64,000 nt of DNA. Source: Ensifer sp. LCM 4579. Its GTDB lineage: Bacteria; Pseudomonadota; Alphaproteobacteria; Rhizobiales; Rhizobiaceae. The notes beneath the pieces are model-generated. The model did no database searches, was not told the DNA's origin, and saw only the letters and a list, made by a program, of their open reading frames with translations. The stretch covers positions 1-64,000 of the forward strand of contig NZ_MDDV01000006.1 of assembly GCF_001854885.1 (NCBI RefSeq). Direction: 5' to 3'. The position numbers were made by a program, and so were the translations under genes. Positions 22,888 to 33,242 of this stretch are shown here, in pieces (the first letter of the stretch is position 1; each line of letters begins with the position of its first letter).

Positions 22888-24279
22888 TCAGATGAGCATG
22901 GTTACGCCTTCGAGCGCCGCCACATGGCCGACGAAGGCATCTCCGCGCAACTCGAAGTTCTTGTACTGGTCGAAGCTTGCGCAAGCCGGGGAAAGCATCA
23001 CCGCCGCAGGACCTTGCGGGTCGCGCGCCGCATCCGCCGCCGCATGCGCCACGGCTTTCTCGAGCGTCCCGGAAATCTCGTAGGGTACCGCCTCGCCGAG
23101 CGTCGCGGCAAAGGCCGGCGCCGCCTCGCCGATCAGGTAGGCCTTGGCAATCTTCGGGAAGAACGGCGCAAGCGAGGTGATGCCGCCCTCCTTCGGCAGC
23201 CCCCCGGCAATCCAATAGATCCGCTCATAGCTCGAAAGCGCGGGCGCGGCCGCATCGGCGTTCGTCGCCTTGCTGTCGTTGACGAAGACGACTTCGCCGA
23301 TTTTCGCGACCGGCTGCATCCGGTGCTTCAGTCCCGGGAAGCTCTTCAGCCCTTTGGCGATATCCTTCTCGTCGAGGCCGACGGCGAGACACGCGGCAAC
23401 GGCCGCGGCAGCGTTCTGGGCATTGTGCCCGCCGCGCAGGGTCTCGATGCCGGAAAGGTCGAAGAAGAGCGCAGACGTGCCGCCATGAGCACGCATCAAA
23501 TGCGAGCCTTCGGCGTAAATGCCTTCGGCAAGCACGTGACGGCGTGAGATCCGAACGACCTTCGTGCCGGCGCGCTCGACCCGATCGGCGATCAGGCTCG
23601 AGAAACTGTCGTCGACGCCGACGATCGCGGTACCGCTTCCCGCCACCAGCCGTTCCTTGATATCGGCATAGTGCTGAATGGTGCCGTGTCGATCCAGGTG
23701 ATCGGGTGTCACGTTGAGCAGGATGCCGGTCGTCGCGTCAAGCGTCGGCGCGAGGTCGATCTGATAGGAAGAGCACTCGACGACATAGAAGCGTCCGGTC
23801 CGTGGCGGATCGAGCGTCAGCACCGCCGTGCCGATATTGCCGCCAAGCTGGGTGTCGCGCCCGCTTGTCTTCAGGATATGCGCAATCAGCGCCGTCGTGG
23901 TCGATTTGCCGTTGGTGCCGGTGATCGCGATCAAAGGGCAATCGGGCGCATGTGCCCGGCGCTCGCGCACGAAAAGTTCGACATCGCCGATGATCTCCAC
24001 GCCCGCATGACGGGCAAGATCAACGCTCCAATGCGGCTTCGGATGCGTCAGCGGTACGCCGGGCGAAAGCACGAGGGCGGTGATCGCCTGCCAGTCGGCC
24101 CCGCGCAGGTCCATCGTCGCAATCCCGCCTGCGGCGGCTTTGGCGACGCTGTCCGGATTGTCGTCCCAGGCGGTGACCTCCGCGCCGCCGGCGACAAGCG
24201 CCTCGGCCGTCGCCAGTCCCGAACCACCCAGACCGAAGAGGGCGACCTTCCTGCCCGCGAACGTAGTGACCGGTATCAT
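22888..24279 (-). CDS. murD: UDP-N-acetylmuramoylalanine--D-glutamate ligase MurD
   Basis: Adds D-Glu to UDP-MurNAc-L-Ala. The 463-residue protein has the N-terminal uracil-binding fold ([17 protein letters not shown]), the ATP loop [14 protein letters not shown] (about 119-132), [12 protein letters not shown] and the C-terminal [13 protein letters not shown] and [20 protein letters not shown] motifs. It lies 6 nt downstream of mraY and 76 bp upstream of ftsW. Confidence 0.97.
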   Translation of the reverse strand: MIPVTTFAGRKVALFGLGGSGLATAEALVAGGAEVTAWDDNPDSVAKAAAGGIATMDLRGADWQAITALVLSPGVPLTHPKPHWSVDLARHAGVEIIGDVELFVRERRAHAPDCPLIAITGTNGKSTTTALIAHILKTSGRDTQLGGNIGTAVLTLDPPRTGRFYVVECSSYQIDLAPTLDATTGILLNVTPDHLDRHGTIQHYADIKERLVAGSGTAIVGVDDSFSSLIADRVERAGTKVVRISRRHVLAEGIYAEGSHLMRAHGGTSALFFDLSGIETLRGGHNAQNAAAAVAACLAVGLDEKDIAKGLKSFPGLKHRMQPVAKIGEVVFVNDSKATNADAAAPALSSYERIYWIAGGLPKEGGITSLAPFFPKIAKAYLIGEAAPAFAATLGEAVPYEISGTLEKAVAHAAADAARDPQGPAAVMLSPACASFDQYKNFELRGDAFVGHVAALEGVTMLI

Positions 24280-24285
24280 CGCGGC

Positions 24286-25386
24286 TCACCGGAGCTTCAG
24301 GGTGGAAAGGCCGACCATGGCCAGGATGACGGCAATGATCCAGAAGCGGATCACCACCTGGCTCTCCGTCCAGCCCATCTTTTCAAAATGATGATGGATC
24401 GGCGCCATCAGGAAGACGCGGCGGCCGGTGCGTTTGAACCAGAAGACCTGGATGATGACCGACAGCGTCTCGATGACGAAGAGGCCGCCGATGATCACCA
24501 TGACGATCTCGTGCTTGGTGGCGACCGCGACGGTGCCGATCAGCCCGCCGAGCGCGAGCGAGCCGGTATCGCCCATGAAAATCGCCGCCGGCGGCGCATT
24601 GAACCATAGAAAGCCGAGACCCGCGCCGATGACTGCGCCGAGAATGACCGCCAGTTCGCCCGTGCCGGGCACGAAATGGATCTGCAGATAGTTGGCGAAG
24701 ACGGCGTTGCCGGCGAGATAGGCAATCAGGCCGAAAGCGGCCGAGGCGATCATGACCGGAACGATGGCAAGCCCGTCGAGACCGTCCGTCAGGTTCACGG
24801 CATTGCCCGCGCCGACGATGACGAAGCCGCCGAACAGCACGAAGAAATAGCCGAGATTGAGCATCAGGTCCTTGAAGAAGGGAAAGGTGAGCGACGATCC
24901 GAAGGTCGAGCCCGCGGCGCCCGCGGAAAGCGCCGCCTGCATCATGAAGAAGACGGCGATGGAGGCGATGACGAATTCGATGCCAAGCCGGGCCTTGCCG
25001 GAAAATCCCTTGTCCGATTGCTTCGTGACCTTGAGATAGTCGTCATAGAAGCCGATCGCGCCGAAGCCGAGCGTCACCAGGAGCGTGGAGACGACGTAGA
25101 TGCTGGAAAGATCGGCCCAGAGCAGGGATGAGCCGACGATGCCGGCGAGAATCATCAGCCCGCCCATGGTCGGCGTGCCGGCCTTCTTGAAGTGCGTCTG
25201 GGGTCCGTCGGCGCGGATCGGCTGGCCCTTGCCCTGGCGGATGCGCAAGGAATCGATCATCGCCGGGCCGAACAGGAATACGATCAGGGCCGAAGTGAAG
25301 AGAGCTGCGCCCGTGCGGAAGGTGATGTAGCGAAAGAGGTTGAAGAATTGAAAGTGGTCCGCCAGTTCCACGAGCCAGATCAGCAT
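24286..25386 (-). CDS. mraY: Phospho-N-acetylmuramoyl-pentapeptide transferase MraY
   Basis: Integral membrane enzyme that transfers phospho-MurNAc-pentapeptide to undecaprenyl phosphate, making lipid I. The 366 residues start MLIWLVEL, contain PTMGGLMIL, the Asp-rich FYDDYLKVT (Mg site), [13 protein letters not shown] and [10 protein letters not shown] motifs and end [25 protein letters not shown] 25386 is chosen on family length; 17 further codons are open upstream. A 148-bp spacer separates it from murF. Confidence 0.97.
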   Translation of the reverse strand: MLIWLVELADHFQFFNLFRYITFRTGAALFTSALIVFLFGPAMIDSLRIRQGKGQPIRADGPQTHFKKAGTPTMGGLMILAGIVGSSLLWADLSSIYVVSTLLVTLGFGAIGFYDDYLKVTKQSDKGFSGKARLGIEFVIASIAVFFMMQAALSAGAAGSTFGSSLTFPFFKDLMLNLGYFFVLFGGFVIVGAGNAVNLTDGLDGLAIVPVMIASAAFGLIAYLAGNAVFANYLQIHFVPGTGELAVILGAVIGAGLGFLWFNAPPAAIFMGDTGSLALGGLIGTVAVATKHEIVMVIIGGLFVIETLSVIIQVFWFKRTGRRVFLMAPIHHHFEKMGWTESQVVIRFWIIAVILAMVGLSTLKLR

Positions 25387-25534
25387 AAGGGACTTTCCCC
25401 GAAAGGTTGGTGATCGGACATCGTCCGACAGAATCATCTGACAGACGATACCCGCTTGCGTTCGCCTATGTTAAGGCCATTTCCCCTGGCCAAGGGCTCT
25501 ATCCACCAGCGCAAAGGCGGCGGCAAGGCCCTCG

Positions 25535-26968
25535 TCAAGCTTCCCCCGTCTCGGCCTTCCGTTCCGGATAGGCGCCGCGAAGCGCTTCGACGATCCGCCC
25601 GCAGCCGGTGCCCTTCGAGGACTTGACCATCACGACGTCGCCGGCAGCGAGCGCGCCAACCGCATAGGATGAAAGATCTCCGACCGATTCGCGGTAGACT
25701 ACGGAAATCTCCGGTGGCAGAGCATCGCGCAGATGCGCCATGGCCGGTCCGGCGAGCCAGACGTCGGCAATGCCCGCCTCGACGATCGGCGTCGCGAGAC
25801 CCGCATGCGCTTCGGCCGCATGCTCGCCCATTTCCAGCATGTCGCCGAGGATCGCGATGCGGCGTCCGCCCGGCGCCGGTTCGGCATCGCGCAGGAGCGC
25901 GATCGCCGCCCGCATCGATGCCGGATTGGCGTTGTAGCTTTCGTCGATCAACGTCATATGACCGGTGCCCATCTCCAGATGGTGCCGCAGGCCCCTGCCC
26001 TTCTCCGGCTGTATCGTCGCAAGCGCAGCGACGACGCGGTCGAGGTCCGCTCCGGCGCATTCGGCCGCAGCGATCACCGCCAGTGCATTCTCGGCGATGT
26101 GGCGGCCGGGCGCACCGATTGCGACCTCCAGCGTCCTGCCCCCTACGCCGGCCCAGAGCACGGAGCCCTCGGCACCGCCGGAAAACTCGACCAGACGATA
26201 GTCAGCCTTCGGATTGGCACCGAAGGAGTGGATGTGACCGACACCCGCCGCCTGGGCCGCCTTTTCGAGCAGCTCATATTGCGGGGTGTCGCGGTTGATC
26301 ACGGCATGACCTCCTGCGACGACGCCCTCGAAAATCTCCGCCTTCGCCGAAGCGATCTCGTCGAGGCTCGAGAAATTGCCGAGATGGGCAGCGGCAATGC
26401 TGGTGACGAGCGCCACATGCGGGCGCACCATCCGCGTCAGCGGACGGATCTCGCCCGGATGGTTCATGCCGATCTCGAAGATGCCGAAGTCGGTCGCCTC
26501 CGGCATGCGGGCGAGCGTCAGCGGCACGCCCCAGTGATTGTTGAAGGAGGCGACCGAGGCATGCACGCGCCCAAGAGGCGCAAGCACGTGCCGGAGCATT
26601 TCCTTCGTCGTCGTCTTGCCGACGGAGCCGGTGACGGCGATGACCTTCGCGGCGCTGCGGTCGCGTGCCGCGCAGCCGAGCCGGATCATCGCCTCGAGCA
26701 CGTCGTCGACGACGATCATCGGCGCGATCAGCCGTCCGAGCGCCGGGATCTTCGCTTCACTGACTACGAGCAGCGCGGCGCCGTTGGCAAGCGCGATGCC
26801 GGCGTAATCATGGCCGTCGACGCGATCGCCCCTGATTGCGAAGAAGGCTTCGCCCTTGCCGATCGTGCGGCTGTCGATCGAGATCCCGATAATGCCTTCC
26901 GGCAGGGTACCGACCGGCCGGCCGTTCATCGCCGCCAGAAGATCGCTGCTTGTCCAGAGCCAGTTCAA
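25535..26968 (-). CDS. murF: UDP-N-acetylmuramoyl-tripeptide--D-alanyl-D-alanine ligase MurF
   Basis: Adds the D-Ala-D-Ala made by DdlB, completing the UDP-MurNAc-pentapeptide. The 477 residues have SIDSRTIGKGEAFFAI, the ATP loop VTGSVGKTTTKEML (about 114-127), FNNHWGVPLTLAR, and the C-terminal DESYNANPASMRAAI block diagnostic of MurF. Only 1 nt separates it from the murE stop. Confidence 0.97.
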   Translation of the reverse strand: MNWLWTSSDLLAAMNGRPVGTLPEGIIGISIDSRTIGKGEAFFAIRGDRVDGHDYAGIALANGAALLVVSEAKIPALGRLIAPMIVVDDVLEAMIRLGCAARDRSAAKVIAVTGSVGKTTTKEMLRHVLAPLGRVHASVASFNNHWGVPLTLARMPEATDFGIFEIGMNHPGEIRPLTRMVRPHVALVTSIAAAHLGNFSSLDEIASAKAEIFEGVVAGGHAVINRDTPQYELLEKAAQAAGVGHIHSFGANPKADYRLVEFSGGAEGSVLWAGVGGRTLEVAIGAPGRHIAENALAVIAAAECAGADLDRVVAALATIQPEKGRGLRHHLEMGTGHMTLIDESYNANPASMRAAIALLRDAEPAPGGRRIAILGDMLEMGEHAAEAHAGLATPIVEAGIADVWLAGPAMAHLRDALPPEISVVYRESVGDLSSYAVGALAAGDVVMVKSSKGTGCGRIVEALRGAYPERKAETGEA

Positions 26969-26969
26969 G

Positions 26970-28427
26970 TCACAGTCCTCCGAGCGCCTTCAGCAGTTCC
27001 GCATGGTCGGAGAACGGCAGCGTCACGGAACCGATCGTCTGCCCCTCCTCATGTCCCTTGCCGGCAACGATCAGCGTGTCGCCGGTCTTCAGCATGCCGA
27101 CGGCAGCGCGGATCGCCTCGGCGCGGTCGCCGATTTCGGTAGCACCCTTGGCGCCGGCCAGGATCTCGGCGCGGATTGCCTCCGGCACCTCCGAGCGGGG
27201 ATTGTCGTCGGTGACTATGACGACATCGGCAAGCCGGCTGGCGATTTCGCCCATGATCGGCCGCTTGCCCTTGTCGCGGTCGCCGCCGCAGCCGAAGACG
27301 AGAATGACCCGCCCCGTCGTGAAGGGGCGCACCGAATCGAGCACGTTCTGCAGGGCATCGGGCTTGTGGGCATAGTCCACATAGGCAAGCGCCCCGCCCT
27401 GTGTCTGGCCGACGAGTTCCAGCCGGCCGGAAGCGCCCTGCAGCTTCTCGAGCGCGGCAAATGCCGCCGCGGCGGAAATCCCCGTGGACATGGCGAGGCC
27501 GGCGGCGACAAGCGCGTTGGCCACCTGGAAATCACCGGCCAGCGGCACGTGGATCTCGAAGATGTCGTCGCCGACATGCACCTCCGCCGACTGCTTGTGG
27601 CGGAAGTGCTCGACGCGCTTCAGGGCGATGTATTCACCCTTACGGCCGACGGTGCGCACATCATGACCTGCCTTGCGGGCGGAGGCGATCGCCGCAGCCG
27701 ACCACTGGTCGTCGGCGAAGATCACCGCCGGCGAGCCCTTCGGCAGGAGCGCCTCGAAAAGGCGCATCTTCGAAGCCATGTAGTGCTCGACGGTCGGATG
27801 GTAGTCCATATGATCGCGGCCGAGATTGGTGAAGGCGGCGGCCGCCAGCCTGACGCCGTCCAGCCGGTTCTGGTCGAGCCCGTGGCTGGAGGCTTCCATC
27901 GCCGCATGGGTGACGCCGGCATCGGCAAGCTCGGCGAGCAGCCTGTGCAGCGAAACCGGATCCGGCGTGGTGAGCGATCCATACTCGTTGCGGCCTGGCG
28001 CGATGACGCCGGTCGTCCCGATCATCGCCGCCAGAAGACCGGCATGCGCCCAGATCTGGCGCGTGAAGGACGCAACCGAGGTCTTGCCGGCGGTTCCCGT
28101 CACCGCCACCATGGTCTCGGGCTGGCGATGGTAGAAGGCGGCGGCGCCCTGCGCCAGAAAGCGGCGCGGCTCCGCGAGCGTGAACACCGGGACACCCGCA
28201 TCCGCATGGGAATCGGCAGCGACGATCGCCGCTGCGCCGCGGGAAATGGCGTCGGCGATATAGGCGGCCCCGTTCGCCTTCGTCCCGGCGACGGCGACGA
28301 ACAGATCGCCCGGCTTCACCTGCCGGCTGTCGGCCGAGAGGCCGGATATCTCGACATTTGCCGAATCATCCTTCAGTTGCGCCGAAAGTTCCGGGAAGTT
28401 TGGCCCCACCAGGTCCCTGATCTTCAT
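26970..28427 (-). CDS. murE: UDP-N-acetylmuramoyl-tripeptide synthetase MurE (meso-DAP type)
   Basis: Adds the third stem-peptide residue. The 485 residues contain [16 protein letters not shown], the ATP loop [13 protein letters not shown] (about 110-122), [15 protein letters not shown] and the substrate-selective [10 protein letters not shown]. The DNPR motif indicates meso-diaminopimelate rather than lysine, as expected of a Gram-negative. The start lies 265 bp downstream of ftsI, a gap that holds a mosaic repeat. Confidence 0.97.
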   Translation of the reverse strand: MKIRDLVGPNFPELSAQLKDDSANVEISGLSADSRQVKPGDLFVAVAGTKANGAAYIADAISRGAAAIVAADSHADAGVPVFTLAEPRRFLAQGAAAFYHRQPETMVAVTGTAGKTSVASFTRQIWAHAGLLAAMIGTTGVIAPGRNEYGSLTTPDPVSLHRLLAELADAGVTHAAMEASSHGLDQNRLDGVRLAAAAFTNLGRDHMDYHPTVEHYMASKMRLFEALLPKGSPAVIFADDQWSAAAIASARKAGHDVRTVGRKGEYIALKRVEHFRHKQSAEVHVGDDIFEIHVPLAGDFQVANALVAAGLAMSTGISAAAAFAALEKLQGASGRLELVGQTQGGALAYVDYAHKPDALQNVLDSVRPFTTGRVILVFGCGGDRDKGKRPIMGEIASRLADVVIVTDDNPRSEVPEAIRAEILAGAKGATEIGDRAEAIRAAVGMLKTGDTLIVAGKGHEEGQTIGSVTLPFSDHAELLKALGGL

Positions 28428-28501
28428 GAACCACCTGTCTCACATCGATATCGGCCCACCGCGTGCAGATCCTGCAGCCGCGACGGGTCGCTTTAACACC
28501 T

Positions 28502-28607
28502 TACAGCGCCGCGCGTCTTTTCAGACGCGCAAAGGTCGCTGTAACTCTTTGAATCTGCGCATCGATCTTTCCGAAAATCGGGTACGATTTTCGGGCCGAT
28601 GCGCTAG
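28502..28607. repeat. RIME-type palindromic repeat, copy B (best preserved)
   Basis: TACAGCGCCGCGCGTCTTTT is followed by CAGACGCGCAAAGGTCGCTG and TAACTCTTTGAATCTGCGCA; GCGCGTCT/AGACGCGC and TACAGCG/CGCTGTA form nested stems. A second module CCGAAAATCGGGTACGATTT TCGG forms another hairpin. It sits between ftsI and murE, inside the dcw cluster. Confidence 0.7.
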
Positions 28608-28692
28608 AATCGCCGCTTGGTTGATCCCGGATCGGCTCCGACTTCAGGAACCAGGCAGCGGATGACGAATCGTCCGCATTCTCATTTCACGG

Positions 28693-30441
28693 TCAATAAG
28701 ACACAAGCAAGGCAGAACCGTCTTCTCCGAATTTCGGCTCGACGCCGAGAAGCGGTGCGGTGCGGCTGATGATGTCGCGCACCATCGGTGCGGCGTTCGA
28801 GCCGGCGGTCCGACCACCACCTTCGCCGGTCTTCGGGGCATCGATGAAGGTCAGCACGATATATTGCGGGTCATCGATCGGAAATGCCGCGAGGAAGGCG
28901 TTGAAGTTCTGATCGTGGGCATAGCGGCCGTTGACCACCTTGTCGGCCGTTCCCGTCTTGCCGCCGACATTGAAGCCGGGGACGAGCGCCCGTTTGCCCG
29001 AGCCGGCAATGCCGTTCCAGCGCAAGAGATACCTCATGCTGTCGCTGGTGCTCTTCTTGACCACGACGCTTGCGAGATTGTTCGCCTCCTCTTCCGTGCG
29101 CGGCAGGAAGGTCGGCGGGATGAGCTTGCCGCCATTGACAAGGGCGGCGCCCGCGACGGCCGTCTGCAGCGGCGTTGTCGAGACGCCGTGGCCGAAGGAG
29201 ATGGTGATAGAATTGATCTTCTTCCACTCGCGCGGCTGCGTCGGCGCCTTAACCTCCGGAAGCTCCGTCGGAAGCTTCGTCAGCAGACCCAGCCGCGTCA
29301 GGAACTCCCGGTGCCCGGGAATGCCGACGAGGTCGGCGATCTTGGCCGTGCCGATGTTCGACGAATACTGGAAGATTTCCGGCACGGTCAGTACGCGGCG
29401 CTTGCCGTGGAAATCCTTGATGGTGAAGCCGCCGATGCGGATCGGCGCCGACGCGTCGAAACTGTCGTTGAGCGTCACCTTGCCGGAATCGAGGCCCATG
29501 GCGATGGTGAAGGTCTTGAAGGTGGAGCCCATTTCGAACGTGCCGTTCGACATGCGGTTCATCCAGCCCTCTTCGGCACCCTCGGCCGGGTTGTTCGGGT
29601 CGTAATCCGGCACGGATGCCATCGCCAGCACTTCGCCGGTGTGGACGTTGAGCACGACGGCGCCGGCCGCGATCGCCTCGTAGTTCTTCATACCGGCCGC
29701 GATGACGTCGCGCACGATATTCTGGACGCGCAGGTCGATCGAGAGCCTGACCGGCTCGAGCTTGGCGTCGCTGGTCATGCCGATGGCCGCCAGATCGGCA
29801 AGACCCTGGTTGTCGATGTAGCGCTCCATGCCGGCGATGCCGCGATTGTCGATATTGACGTGACCGACGATGTGGGCGGCGGTCGGGCCGCCGGGATAGA
29901 AGCGGCGCTTTTCCGGGCGAAAGCCTATCCCCGGAATACCGAGCGCCAGGATCTCGCTCTGCTGCTTCGGCGTCAGTTGGCGGCGCAGCCACTGGAAACG
30001 CGAGCTGGACTTCAGCTTGTTGTAGATCTCGCGCGCATTGAGATCGGGCAGCACGGTGGCCAGGCGCTCCACCGCCTCGTCGGCATCGACGATCTTGTGC
30101 GGCTCGGCGTAGAGAGAAACCGTGCGGATGTCGGTCGCCAGGATTTCTCCGTTGCGGTCGAGGAGATCGGGGCGCGAGGCCATCAGGCTGTCGGCGCGGC
30201 CTATCGAAGAAACCGTCTCGGGGTTGGCCATGCCATATTGCACCAGTCGCCCGCCGATCACCACATAGACGATCCCGAAGCTGGCAATGAGGATCGCCAG
30301 GCGACTCTTCGCCTGACTGGCGCTCTTCTTGCGCGTCCCCTGGAACGTGACGTTGAGACCCGTCTCGGGGGCGCGATTGTTGCCCCCGGCGGAGAAGTGC
30401 GCCTTGCTTTTCAAGAGCATGATGCGGGAAAGAAAGGACAT
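28693..30441 (-). CDS. ftsI: Septal peptidoglycan transpeptidase FtsI (PBP3)
   Basis: Class B penicillin-binding protein that crosslinks septal peptidoglycan. The 582-residue protein has a basic N terminus, one membrane anchor (LAILIASFGIVYVVIGGRLV), a dimerisation domain, and the transpeptidase domain with active-site Ser about 306 (GSTFK), SSN (YSSNIGTAKI) and KTGT (GGKTGTADK, about 492). It overlaps ftsL by one base (TGATG), so the two are translationally coupled. Confidence 0.97.
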   Translation of the reverse strand: MSFLSRIMLLKSKAHFSAGGNNRAPETGLNVTFQGTRKKSASQAKSRLAILIASFGIVYVVIGGRLVQYGMANPETVSSIGRADSLMASRPDLLDRNGEILATDIRTVSLYAEPHKIVDADEAVERLATVLPDLNAREIYNKLKSSSRFQWLRRQLTPKQQSEILALGIPGIGFRPEKRRFYPGGPTAAHIVGHVNIDNRGIAGMERYIDNQGLADLAAIGMTSDAKLEPVRLSIDLRVQNIVRDVIAAGMKNYEAIAAGAVVLNVHTGEVLAMASVPDYDPNNPAEGAEEGWMNRMSNGTFEMGSTFKTFTIAMGLDSGKVTLNDSFDASAPIRIGGFTIKDFHGKRRVLTVPEIFQYSSNIGTAKIADLVGIPGHREFLTRLGLLTKLPTELPEVKAPTQPREWKKINSITISFGHGVSTTPLQTAVAGAALVNGGKLIPPTFLPRTEEEANNLASVVVKKSTSDSMRYLLRWNGIAGSGKRALVPGFNVGGKTGTADKVVNGRYAHDQNFNAFLAAFPIDDPQYIVLTFIDAPKTGEGGGRTAGSNAAPMVRDIISRTAPLLGVEPKFGEDGSALLVSY

Positions 30442-30824
30442 CAGTGCGCCACCGAGCCTGTGTTGATATTATCGGCCTGAATGACCGCGGCGATCCCGTC
30501 TTCCGGCGCCGCCTCGCCTTCCGGCCGCGGCAGATCGGCCCGCAACATCGGCAACTCCTCGGGACGAGCCAGTTGCGTGGGCGGCGTCGGCGCCAGTTGC
30601 AGATCGGCGTCGAAGGCCGCGACCAGTCGTTCGAGACGGTTCGGCTGGGTCAAGAGCGCCCAATCGGCCCTGAGCAGGTCGATCGTATCCTCCTCGAGCT
30701 TGATCGCCGCATCCAGTTTGCGGACCTCTTCGCGTTTGTTCTCGGCCTGGTGCTTGATTGTATAGGTGACCGCGGCGGCGGCCGTCATGATGACGATCAG
30801 GACGATATCCAGCGTTCTCAGCAT
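30441..30824 (-). CDS. ftsL: Cell division protein FtsL
   Basis: Small bitopic divisome protein: one membrane segment (LDIVLIVIMTAAAAVTYTIKH, residues about 5-25) and a periplasmic coiled coil (KREEVRKLDAAIKLEEDTIDLLRADWALL). 127 residues. Sequence conservation in this family is poor, so the call rests largely on topology and on its place between rsmH and ftsI. Confidence 0.9.
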   Translation of the reverse strand: MLRTLDIVLIVIMTAAAAVTYTIKHQAENKREEVRKLDAAIKLEEDTIDLLRADWALLTQPNRLERLVAAFDADLQLAPTPPTQLARPEELPMLRADLPRPEGEAAPEDGIAAVIQADNINTGSVAH

Positions 30825-30830
30825 CGTTGC

Positions 30831-31871
30831 TTAGCCCCCTAGCCTTGCAAGGCTCGCCAGTTCCGGAAGATTGAAAATGGACAGATCGCTTCCCAGCGAC
30901 GGCGCCTCCGTGCGGATTCCGGCCCTGAGCTTAGCAGATCGGGCACGCGGATTGCGGGATGCTTCCTCATCGCTTGCCGCGATCATAGGCTTGCCGACTG
31001 GCGCGAAGGTTGCGGCTCGCGCCGCCACCATCGGCAGATGCCGCGAGCCGCCCGCCTTGCCTCCGCGATCCTGAAAGAAGGCCTTGACGATCCTGTCTTC
31101 CAGCGAATGGAAAGTGACGACGACGAGACGCCCGCCGGGTTTCAGCACACGCTCGGCGGCAAAGAGCGCGCCGGCAAGTTCACCGAGTTCGTCGTTGACG
31201 AAGATGCGTAGCGCCTGAAAGACCCGTGTCGCGGGATGAATCTTGTCCTTGGCCTTTCGCGGCACCACCGTTTCGATCAGGCCGGCAAGGTCGCGCGTCG
31301 TCTCGAAAGGCTGCTCGGCGCGGCGCTTCTCGATCGCCCGGGCGATGCGCCCCGCCTGCTTTTCTTCGCCGAGAAAGCCGAAGATGCGGATGAGATCGGA
31401 GACCTTGCCGCGATTGACGACGTCGGCGGCAGTCACCCCGCTCGCCGACATACGCATGTCGAGCGGCCCCTTCTTCTGAAACGAGAAGCCGCGCTCGGCC
31501 TCGTCGATCTGCATGGAGGAGACGCCGATGTCGAGCACGACGCCGTCGAGCCCCCCTTCCGGGGCATGCTCCGCGAGCTCGGAAAACCGCGAATGCACAA
31601 GCTTGAGCCGCCCGCCGGCGGCCGCGACCAGCGCCTGCCCCGCGGCGATCGCGGTCGGATCACGGTCGAGCCCAATCACATCCGCACCCGCATCGAGGAT
31701 CGCAGAGGTGTAGCCGCCCGCGCCGAAGGTGCCGTCGAGAATCACCTTGCCGGGCGCCGGATGGAGCGCCGCCAGCACCTCGGGGAGCATGACGGGAATG
31801 TGACGAACCGGTCCGCCATCGGCTTCAGAAGTCCTGTCGCCTTGATCCGCCACCATTCCGCCTCTCCACAT
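30831..31871 (-). CDS. rsmH: 16S rRNA (cytosine1402-N4)-methyltransferase RsmH (MraW)
   Basis: SAM-dependent enzyme methylating N4 of C1402 in 16S rRNA. The protein has about 346 residues from ATG 31871 (or 341 from ATG 31856). Family motifs: [27 protein letters not shown] (SAM site), [24 protein letters not shown] and the C-terminal [13 protein letters not shown]. The ATG at 31871 overlaps the mraZ stop (TAATG), the classic coupled arrangement. Confidence 0.96.
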   Translation of the reverse strand: MWRGGMVADQGDRTSEADGGPVRHIPVMLPEVLAALHPAPGKVILDGTFGAGGYTSAILDAGADVIGLDRDPTAIAAGQALVAAAGGRLKLVHSRFSELAEHAPEGGLDGVVLDIGVSSMQIDEAERGFSFQKKGPLDMRMSASGVTAADVVNRGKVSDLIRIFGFLGEEKQAGRIARAIEKRRAEQPFETTRDLAGLIETVVPRKAKDKIHPATRVFQALRIFVNDELGELAGALFAAERVLKPGGRLVVVTFHSLEDRIVKAFFQDRGGKAGGSRHLPMVAARAATFAPVGKPMIAASDEEASRNPRARSAKLRAGIRTEAPSLGSDLSIFNLPELASLARLGG

Positions 31872-32311
31872 TAACCGGGCCGCAACCCCCGTTGCTTGCG
31901 CCCTTCCCGGGCCTCCGCCTGCGCCCTCGCAAACGCCTGCGGCTCCCAGAGCTGAAAATGATCGCCCCGTCCGACGAAAGTCACCTCCGTCAAGATCCCG
32001 GTGAAGTCGCGGATGAAATCCGTGATCATCAGCCGGCCCTCCGGGTCGAGCTTCAAGAAGATGCCGCCCCCGTGAACGAGCAGCGACATCTGGTTGGCCG
32101 CATCCGAAAACGGATCCTCGGCCGCCATCTGCCTCTCGAACCGCTCCAGAAGTTCCGGTCCGCCGACGCTGATCGCCGGAAAGACGAAATCCTGGAAGCA
32201 ATATAACTCCCGCACGCCCGCCTCCGAAAGCACGGCGCGGAAGGCCGAAGGCACGGAGACCCGCCCCTTGGCATCGATCCGGTTCGTAGCATGTGACAAG
32301 AAGCGGTTCAT
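31871..32311 (-). CDS. mraZ: Transcriptional regulator MraZ
   Basis: First gene of the dcw cluster, a DNA-binding protein of the AbrB-like double-SpoVT fold that represses its own operon in other bacteria. The 146-residue protein has two copies of the DxxxR motif ([11 protein letters not shown] at 11-21, and LDPEGRLMI in the second repeat). A set of phased TGGG boxes lies 177-210 bp upstream of the start and fits the published MraZ recognition pattern. Confidence 0.96.
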   Translation of the reverse strand: MNRFLSHATNRIDAKGRVSVPSAFRAVLSEAGVRELYCFQDFVFPAISVGGPELLERFERQMAAEDPFSDAANQMSLLVHGGGIFLKLDPEGRLMITDFIRDFTGILTEVTFVGRGDHFQLWEPQAFARAQAEAREGRKQRGLRPG

Positions 32312-32487
32312 GACGCGAAACGGCCGCCTCCGATTGACGGGCCACAGTCATTGGCCCGCACGAACACACGACTGCGCGCGCAAAAGACCCCCGCCGGACG
32401 CGTGCGCGTCCGCCTAAACCCTCCGAAGAAGGAGATTTCAAGCTTCGCGATGACGGGCCACGACGCGGCCCTTGCGCAGTACCATTA

Positions 32488-32522
32488 TGGGATAACATGG
32501 GACCATATGGGCGTCAATGGGA
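32488..32522 (-). promoter_or_regulatory. Four phased TGGG boxes over a candidate mra promoter (MraZ operator)
   Basis: TGGG occurs at 32488, 32498, 32508 and 32518 on the plus strand, exactly 10 bp apart, in four units of TGGGN plus five bases. Published E. coli MraZ sites are TGGGN repeats with 5-nt spacers. On the minus strand TTGACG (32517-32512), a 17-nt spacer and TATCCC (32494-32489) could be the -35 and -10 of the dcw promoter, so binding would block it. Confidence 0.7.
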
Positions 32523-32767
32523 GAAGGCCGAATTCAGCCTCCTGAATGATCAAATATTGATAGGTTGTTAAGTTTAACAAAGGGTTACGACGACACCCCT
32601 AATGCGTTGGAATCCCGAGCGAATGCGGGTGCCGACAAGCACAGGACCGTGGCCGGAATCGGCTTACGCCGCGGGCAACCCGAGCCGGGCGCAGTTTCTC
32701 TCTGGGCGCTGAAAAGAAGCGCCACGAGTTCCGCGGGCTCTGCGCCCGAAACCGACATGGGGGGAGA

Positions 32768-33176
32768 AAATTCGCCAGTTGGCCTGTAAGCCGGGTTCTG
32801 TATGGCCCCGCCTCCCGAAGGAAACGGAACGTGGCAGCCATTCATCTGGGACTGCGCTTGCGCGCAGCCTCGTGCAACCCACCCGGATGACGGGCCTGGA
32901 AACCGGCTGGGCGCTTGCGCGCCCGTGTCATCCCTATTCGGTCTTGCTCCCGGTGGGGTTTGCCGTGCCGTCCATGTTGCCATGTCCGCGGTGGGCTCTT
33001 ACCCCACCCTTTCACCCTTACTCCGTGAAACGGAGCGGTTTGCTTTCTGTGGCACTTTCCCTAGGGTCGCCCCCGCCGGACGTTATCCGGCACCGTGTTT
33101 CCGTGGAGCCCGGACTTTCCTCACCCCGCGGCCTTTCGGCGCTTGCGGGGCGCGGCTGCCCGGCCAACTGGCAGAG
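32768..33176 (-). ncRNA. rnpB: RNase P RNA, bacterial class A
   Basis: Catalytic RNA that matures tRNA 5' ends. On the minus strand I see the universally conserved core in order: GAGGAAAGTCCGGGCTCC near the 5' end, an AGGGTGAAAGGGTGGGGTAA segment, GAGCCCACCG, and a 3' end of ACAGAACCCGGCTTACAGGC followed by CAACTGG. The 5' CCAGTTGG near 33163-33170 pairs with this 3' CCAACTGG. Ends are estimated to about 10 nt. It sits directly upstream of the mraZ promoter region on the same strand. Confidence 0.93.
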
Positions 33177-33242
33177 GCTCATTAACCGAGCGAGCCGGCA
33201 AGCGCCAGAAAAATCGCGCCGCTCTGCCGCTCGGTCGCCGAC

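Noticed and set aside
20769-22895. 708-codon plus-strand frame opposite murG and ftsW
   Set aside because: Antisense to membrane protein codons, giving a charged His/Glu/Asp-rich product without homology that I can see.
32530-32767. A separate small RNA between the mra promoter and rnpB
   Set aside because: Only a weak GGCGC/GCGCC hairpin is visible and no promoter or T run; it may simply be the rnpB trailer.
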